Of a stretch of 64,000 nucleotides of DNA, positions 60,218 through 64,000 are shown piece by piece. Position 1 is the stretch's first letter. Every line of letters starts with the position of its first letter. Both the position numbers and the translations under genes were made by a program. Source of the stretch: CADEED01 sp964444835 (GTDB lineage Bacteria > Pseudomonadota > Gammaproteobacteria > Steroidobacterales > Steroidobacteraceae); assembly GCA_964444835.1 (NCBI GenBank), contig CAYUIT010000007.1:51805-115804 (forward strand), read 5' to 3'. The notes under the pieces are model-generated. The model had not been told where the DNA came from. It worked only from the letters and a program-made list of their open reading frames with translations, and did no database searches.

Positions 60218-60565
60218 TCAGAACAATTCGATCGAGCCGCGATCGGCACCTGCGTCTAACACCGCTGCGCGACCACGCTGCGGCATCCCAGGCATCGGTG
60301 CTCCTAACACCTCACACGCCGACGCCAAGTCCTGCACGAGCCGGTCATGTGCCTGCATGTGGTAGAGCGCCGACTGGGCCGCGCTTTCGATCCGCTCGAG
60401 CGACGCGAGATCATTCTCGGATGGCGCTCGCCCCTGGAGGGCGGCAGCGAGGGCTGCAATCTCGGCAACGCGTGCGGCCAGCGCATGCATGTTGCCCGAC
60501 GCATCGGAGACCGCGCGCGTAATGTGCGCCGCGACGATGTGCGCGTCTTGTGACACGGATGTCAT
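60218..60565 (-). CDS. small helical protein between cheY and cheR
   Basis: A 115-aa helical protein with no named family that I can identify. The C-terminal helix SALYHMQAHDRLVQDLASACEVL, with a QxxDRxxQ-like pattern, is reminiscent of the phosphatase helix of CheZ and related small chemotaxis proteins. The unstructured C-terminus ends DRGSIELF. It is short compared with CheZ, so this is only a resemblance. It lies 18 bp after the CheY stop and 26 bp before cheR. Confidence 0.6.
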   Translation of the reverse strand: MTSVSQDAHIVAAHITRAVSDASGNMHALAARVAEIAALAAALQGRAPSENDLASLERIESAAQSALYHMQAHDRLVQDLASACEVLGAPMPGMPQRGRAAVLDAGADRGSIELF

Positions 60566-60583
60566 TGTGGAGGGCTTCGCTGA

Positions 60584-60946
60584 TTAGCTAACGACTTTGG
60601 CAACGGTGGCGAGAAGACGCTCTGGATTGAACGGCTTGACGATCCATCCTGTGGCCCCTGCTGCCTTGCCTTGCAGCTTTTTCTCCTGACTGGATTCAGT
60701 CGTTAGCATCAATAGCGGCACATACTTATAGGCTGGAAGCTGCCGCAACTCACGAACCAGAGTGATGCCGTCCATGTTGGGCATATTCACGTCGGTGATC
60801 ACGATATCGACCACTTCGCCCCGAGCGAGCGTGAGCGCCTCGACACCGTCGCTAGCGGACACGACGTCGTGTCCGGCGGCTTGCAGCGTCGCGGCGACAA
60901 GTTGTCGCATTGACGCCGAATCATCTACTGCTAATACGCGTGCCAT
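60584..60946 (-). CDS. cheY: CheY-like response regulator
   Basis: A 120-aa single receiver domain. AVDDSASMRQ provides the acidic pair, VDIVITDVNMPNMDG the phospho-acceptor Asp, LMLTTESSQEKK the switch Thr, and GWIVKPFNPE the Lys. The C-terminus lacks an output domain. It resembles chemotaxis CheY rather than OmpR-type regulators. It lies 12 bp downstream of the MCP stop, with AGGAG before the ATG. Confidence 0.93.
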   Translation of the reverse strand: MARVLAVDDSASMRQLVAATLQAAGHDVVSASDGVEALTLARGEVVDIVITDVNMPNMDGITLVRELRQLPAYKYVPLLMLTTESSQEKKLQGKAAGATGWIVKPFNPERLLATVAKVVS

Positions 60947-60958
60947 TCTCGATCACTC

Positions 60959-63658
60959 CTATCCGTTCGCCGCGCGTGCGAATGTGGTTGACGTTTCGAC
61001 TGCTTCAGCTGCATTGCCGTCTGCTACCCGATATCGCGCCATGGCCTCATTCAGCATGCGTGCCTGATCGGCCATCGATTGACTCGCGGCAGCGGCTTCT
61101 TCGACCAATGCAGCGTTCTGCTGCGTTAAGTCGTCGAGCACCATCACCGCCTTGTTCACCTGCTCGATTCCGGCCGATTGCTCGCGACCGGCCGAGGAAA
61201 TCTCGCCGACGATGTCAGTGACCTTCTTCACGGCGAGCACGATCTGCTCGAGCGTGGTACCCGATTGCATGACGAGCGACGAGCCATCCTCGACTCGCTT
61301 GACGCTGTCTTGGATGAGCTCCTTGATCTCTTTCGCCGCCGTCGCGCTGCGGCTGGCCAGATTGCGCACCTCGCCTGCAACCACAGCGAAGCCGCGGCCT
61401 TGCTCGCCAGCGCGCGCCGCTTCGACCGCGGCGTTCAACGCAAGTAAGTTCGTTTGGAATGCGATTTCGTCGATGACGCCGATGATGTCCGCGATGCGCT
61501 TTGACGATGCGTTGATTTCTGACATCGCCTTGACCGCTTGCGACACGACCTGGCCGCCCTTGTCGGCTTGAGCGCGAGCCGCTTGCGCTAGTTGGTTCGC
61601 TTGGCCGGCATTCTCGGCGTATTGCTTGACGGTCGCCGTGATCTGCTCCATCGACGAAGCCGTTTCCTCAAGCGAAGACGCTTGCTCCTCGGTGCGCTGC
61701 GACAGATTCTGGTTACCAGCCGAGATTTCCTCGGCGCCTCGGTAAACCTCGTTCGCAGCCGACTTGACCTTGTGGACGACGCCCGACATGTTCTCGACGA
61801 GCGCATTGATACCGTTGCCTAGCCGGACATATAAGCCCCGCTTGCCTTCCACCGTCATCCGACGTGTTAGGTCGCCTTCGTTCGCGGCGTGTACCATGCT
61901 TTGAACGTCCGCAACCACTGCGGCCACATTGTCGACCAGCGCATTCAATCCTGTTGCGAGCACCTTGTAGAACCCAGTTTTGCCCTCGACCGTGACACGC
62001 GTATCGAGTGCGCCGTCGCTCACGGCGGTCACGAGGCTAGCCACCTCTTCCTGCGCCGCCGTTTCCATCGTGCGATCGATCCACTCGATCATCGTGCCAA
62101 TGCGCTGCCCTTCCGGATCTGTCACTGGGTTCACGATGAGGCGCATGGGCCGACCGCCGATACGCAAGTCGGTGACGTAGGTCTTGCTGAGCTCCTTCAG
62201 CAAGCGATGCATATGTGCCGGATTCTTGTGGAATACGTCGATCGACGACCCCAACACCTTCGAGGCTTCGAACGCCGGCAGCTCCCGCCGGAACTGCGAC
62301 TCGGCCGAGGCCATCAAGCTGGTCGCCGAGCGGTTCACATAAATGATGTTGAGATCTTGGTCCGTGATCATGACGCTTGCGCCAGAAGAATCGAGCGCTT
62401 GTTTGATCCGCTCATTGACTCGCGCCACCTCGCGCTCACGCTCGATGCGCGTTCGGAGATCGGTTTGCATATGGTTGAGGCCATCGAGGATGCGGCCCAT
62501 CTCGTCGCTGCTGCGCACCACGATCTCATTGTCGAGCGCGCCACTACCGATACGCTCGAGAACCGCGAGCGCGTACTTCGCGCGACGACCAACGACGGCA
62601 CCCATACGCCACGCCATGAACGCCGCGAACAGAATGATCACGAGCGACGACGCCATGCTGATGATTAGCGACCGGCGATCCGCATCGACACGCGCTTGCA
62701 ACATCTCCCTGAGTAAGGAAGCCGCCGTACGCTCGACGTTGATCGCAGCCTTTTGTACTCGATCGACGGCTTCAAGCACGCGATCGGCAGCGAATGCGAC
62801 GTCGGTGCCGCCTTTCGGCACCACTTCATGCACGACATCGTCGCAATTGAGCGCCGCAGCGCGTAGCTCGGCCAGTAGCGGCTTCATGGTAGCGCCGATC
62901 GCGTCCGACGCGCGCATCGCTTCATCGAAACCCAGCAACACGTCTTCAGTCCGCGAAGACCCTATCGCGACCAACTCATGAATATCGACGTACTTCTCCT
63001 GCTTCTCGGAGTCCTGACCCGACTCAATGGGAGTGGCGATGACGGCTTGTGCTTCTGAGAAGCGCTCCAACGCGCGCGGCATCTTGATGATGGCCGCATC
63101 GATCAGTGAGTACGGCGCTGCCTCTGGATCCAGGATCAGATTCGATGCGGCGGCAACGCGTGATGCCAGTCCCAGCAAGTTGGTGACGAGCGTCGTGTGT
63201 GCCTCGACAGATTCGCTGGCTGTACCCTCGAGTGCACGCACTTTCTGCCACTCAGACTTGAGCACGTCCCACTCGTTCGTCAGACCAAATTGCGCGCCGA
63301 TCTCAGCGTGAATTGCCGTGACACGATCGACAGCAGCGTCGACTTCGCGGGCGGTGCTTTCGATTTCTTTCGCGCGTGACCCTCCCGATGCTGCATTGAG
63401 TGCGGCTACGCCTCGATGCCGAGCTACCGCGAGCGTGACATCCGTGAGGGGTTCGAGATAGCGCAGGCCCTCGAGCTCACTGCGTGTGAACTGGATTGAC
63501 GCAACCTTGGTCTGTAGCAGCAAGCCCGCCAGAATCACGATCGGCACGATCATCGTGACGATGCCGGTGATCATCTTGGTGCTGACTGACTTGTTGTCGA
63601 ACCATGCAAATGGGCCGCGATTCGATTTCTTTCGCGGGTTGGAGCTAGGAGATGTCAT
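60959..63658 (-). CDS. methyl-accepting chemotaxis protein with PAS domain
   Basis: An 899-aa receptor. Helix 1 (TGIVTMIVPIVILAGLLL) and helix 2 (SLIISMASSLVIILFAAFMAW) bracket a periplasmic sensor of about 300 residues. A HAMP domain follows, then a PAS domain (SSGASVMITDQDLNIIYVNRSA). Two further HAMP-like repeats lie at about 540-640 (GALDTRVTVEGKTGFYK, DLTRRMTVEGKRGLYV). The signalling hairpin tip is IDEIAFQTNLLALNAAVEAARAGEQGRGFAVVAGEVRNLASRSA. There is no NWETF-type tail. ATG 63658 has GAGGAT upstream. The receptor gene precedes cheY. Confidence 0.93.
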   Translation of the reverse strand: MTSPSSNPRKKSNRGPFAWFDNKSVSTKMITGIVTMIVPIVILAGLLLQTKVASIQFTRSELEGLRYLEPLTDVTLAVARHRGVAALNAASGGSRAKEIESTAREVDAAVDRVTAIHAEIGAQFGLTNEWDVLKSEWQKVRALEGTASESVEAHTTLVTNLLGLASRVAAASNLILDPEAAPYSLIDAAIIKMPRALERFSEAQAVIATPIESGQDSEKQEKYVDIHELVAIGSSRTEDVLLGFDEAMRASDAIGATMKPLLAELRAAALNCDDVVHEVVPKGGTDVAFAADRVLEAVDRVQKAAINVERTAASLLREMLQARVDADRRSLIISMASSLVIILFAAFMAWRMGAVVGRRAKYALAVLERIGSGALDNEIVVRSSDEMGRILDGLNHMQTDLRTRIEREREVARVNERIKQALDSSGASVMITDQDLNIIYVNRSATSLMASAESQFRRELPAFEASKVLGSSIDVFHKNPAHMHRLLKELSKTYVTDLRIGGRPMRLIVNPVTDPEGQRIGTMIEWIDRTMETAAQEEVASLVTAVSDGALDTRVTVEGKTGFYKVLATGLNALVDNVAAVVADVQSMVHAANEGDLTRRMTVEGKRGLYVRLGNGINALVENMSGVVHKVKSAANEVYRGAEEISAGNQNLSQRTEEQASSLEETASSMEQITATVKQYAENAGQANQLAQAARAQADKGGQVVSQAVKAMSEINASSKRIADIIGVIDEIAFQTNLLALNAAVEAARAGEQGRGFAVVAGEVRNLASRSATAAKEIKELIQDSVKRVEDGSSLVMQSGTTLEQIVLAVKKVTDIVGEISSAGREQSAGIEQVNKAVMVLDDLTQQNAALVEEAAAASQSMADQARMLNEAMARYRVADGNAAEAVETSTTFARAANG

Positions 63659-63830
63659 CGTAAGATCCTCTGTGTCGAACGAGCACAAGAAGACGCCAGC
63701 CCCCGATGGGCTGTATCACGCTCGTTGTCTCGCTTGAACCATCTATTCATGAGTTCATCCGAAGAAACATTCAGTTTCGCGTCCGATGCGATCTTTCTTG
63801 TTCCGCTGCGTGCCAATGCATTCTCTGGTA
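63659..63830 (-). other. gap between two chemoreceptor genes
   Basis: This 172-bp gap holds no gene, obvious promoter or terminator. It separates the partial receptor from the complete one. Confidence 0.4.
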
Positions 63831-64000
63831 TCAGTTTGCGCCAGCAGCTCTGGCCAACGTGTGTTGACTGCTGCGATGGTCCAGTAGTAAGTCGTTAGCT
63901 GCATCCGCAACGCGATACTTAGCCATCGACTCGCTGAGCGAGCGTGCCTGCTCCGCCATCGACTGACTGGCGGCGGCGGCCTGCTCCACTAACGCCGCGT
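63831..64000 (-). CDS. methyl-accepting chemotaxis protein (3' part)
   Basis: The C-terminal 56 residues of a second chemoreceptor, running off the window. Reading the minus strand gives ALVEQAAAASQSMAEQARSL and then ESMAKYRVADAAND before a TGA at 63831-63833. This mirrors the end of the complete receptor downstream (ALVEEAAAASQSMADQARML, then AMARYRVADGN), so the two are paralogues. The 5' part, and perhaps cheA and cheW, would lie beyond position 64000. Confidence 0.85.
   Translation of the reverse strand, partial: AALVEQAAAASQSMAEQARSLSESMAKYRVADAANDLLLDHRSSQHTLARAAGAN

Overview
The window is a 64-kb piece of a GC-rich (about 60-63% by eye) Gram-negative chromosome. Genes are densely packed on both strands, and I see no rRNA, tRNA, prophage, insertion sequence or CRISPR array. 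Outer-membrane lipoproteins, an OmpA-family protein, glutamate synthase, a YdbH/YdbL pair and a PdsR/PdsS two-component system point to a gammaproteobacterium. The family is an inference: something near Steroidobacterales, Nevskiales or Xanthomonadales would fit.

Layout. Positions 1-630 hold the end of the heat-shock sigma factor rpoH. Positions 640-7789 are mixed housekeeping genes: DUF429 and a periplasmic protein, an OmpA lipoprotein, a DUF4442 protein, an Mpo1-like protein, an HDAC-family deacetylase, glutaryl-CoA dehydrogenase, a TMEM175-like channel and a hypothetical. Positions 8125-10951 encode PdsR and PdsS, the two-component pair normally tied to a dedicated proteobacterial sortase, but no sortase is present. 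They are followed by a 640-bp gap holding a strong candidate structured RNA with its own terminator, then a HIRAN-like gene. Positions 12378-18475 are gltBD with a good sigma-70 promoter. Positions 18807-36823 are accessory and metabolic genes: a DMT exporter, a GGDEF protein, a 1385-aa membrane protein, a racemase-like enzyme, a molybdenum hydroxylase, a MarR/SRPBCC operon, a CDF transporter, an M16 protease pair, a GFA protein and an exported superoxide dismutase.

Positions 36838-45565 contain envelope genes: a SPOR lipoprotein divergent from a bactofilin, a sorbosone-dehydrogenase-like lipoprotein with FN3 and cytochrome motifs, a degenerate GDPD protein, a YheT hydrolase, a receiver domain fused through a membrane segment to a periplasmic domain, and a secreted repeat protein. 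Positions 45528-54703 hold a glycosyltransferase/PAP2 pair, a DUF6279 lipoprotein, YdbH and YdbL homologues, a hydrolase with a tiny lipoprotein, an SRAP protein and a YadGH-like ABC transporter. Positions 54735-64000 are a chemotaxis block on the minus strand: a partial MCP, an MCP, CheY, a small helical protein, CheR, CheD, CheB and three tandem HDOD proteins. CheA and CheW are not in the window and may lie past position 64000.

The most unusual signals are the structured RNA at about 11140-11370, the octamer CTAACAAC/GTTGTTAG found 26 times in coding and non-coding DNA, the sortase-less PdsRS pair, the membrane-tethered receiver fusion and the 1385-aa uncharacterised membrane protein. All family assignments come from reading motifs; no database search was run.
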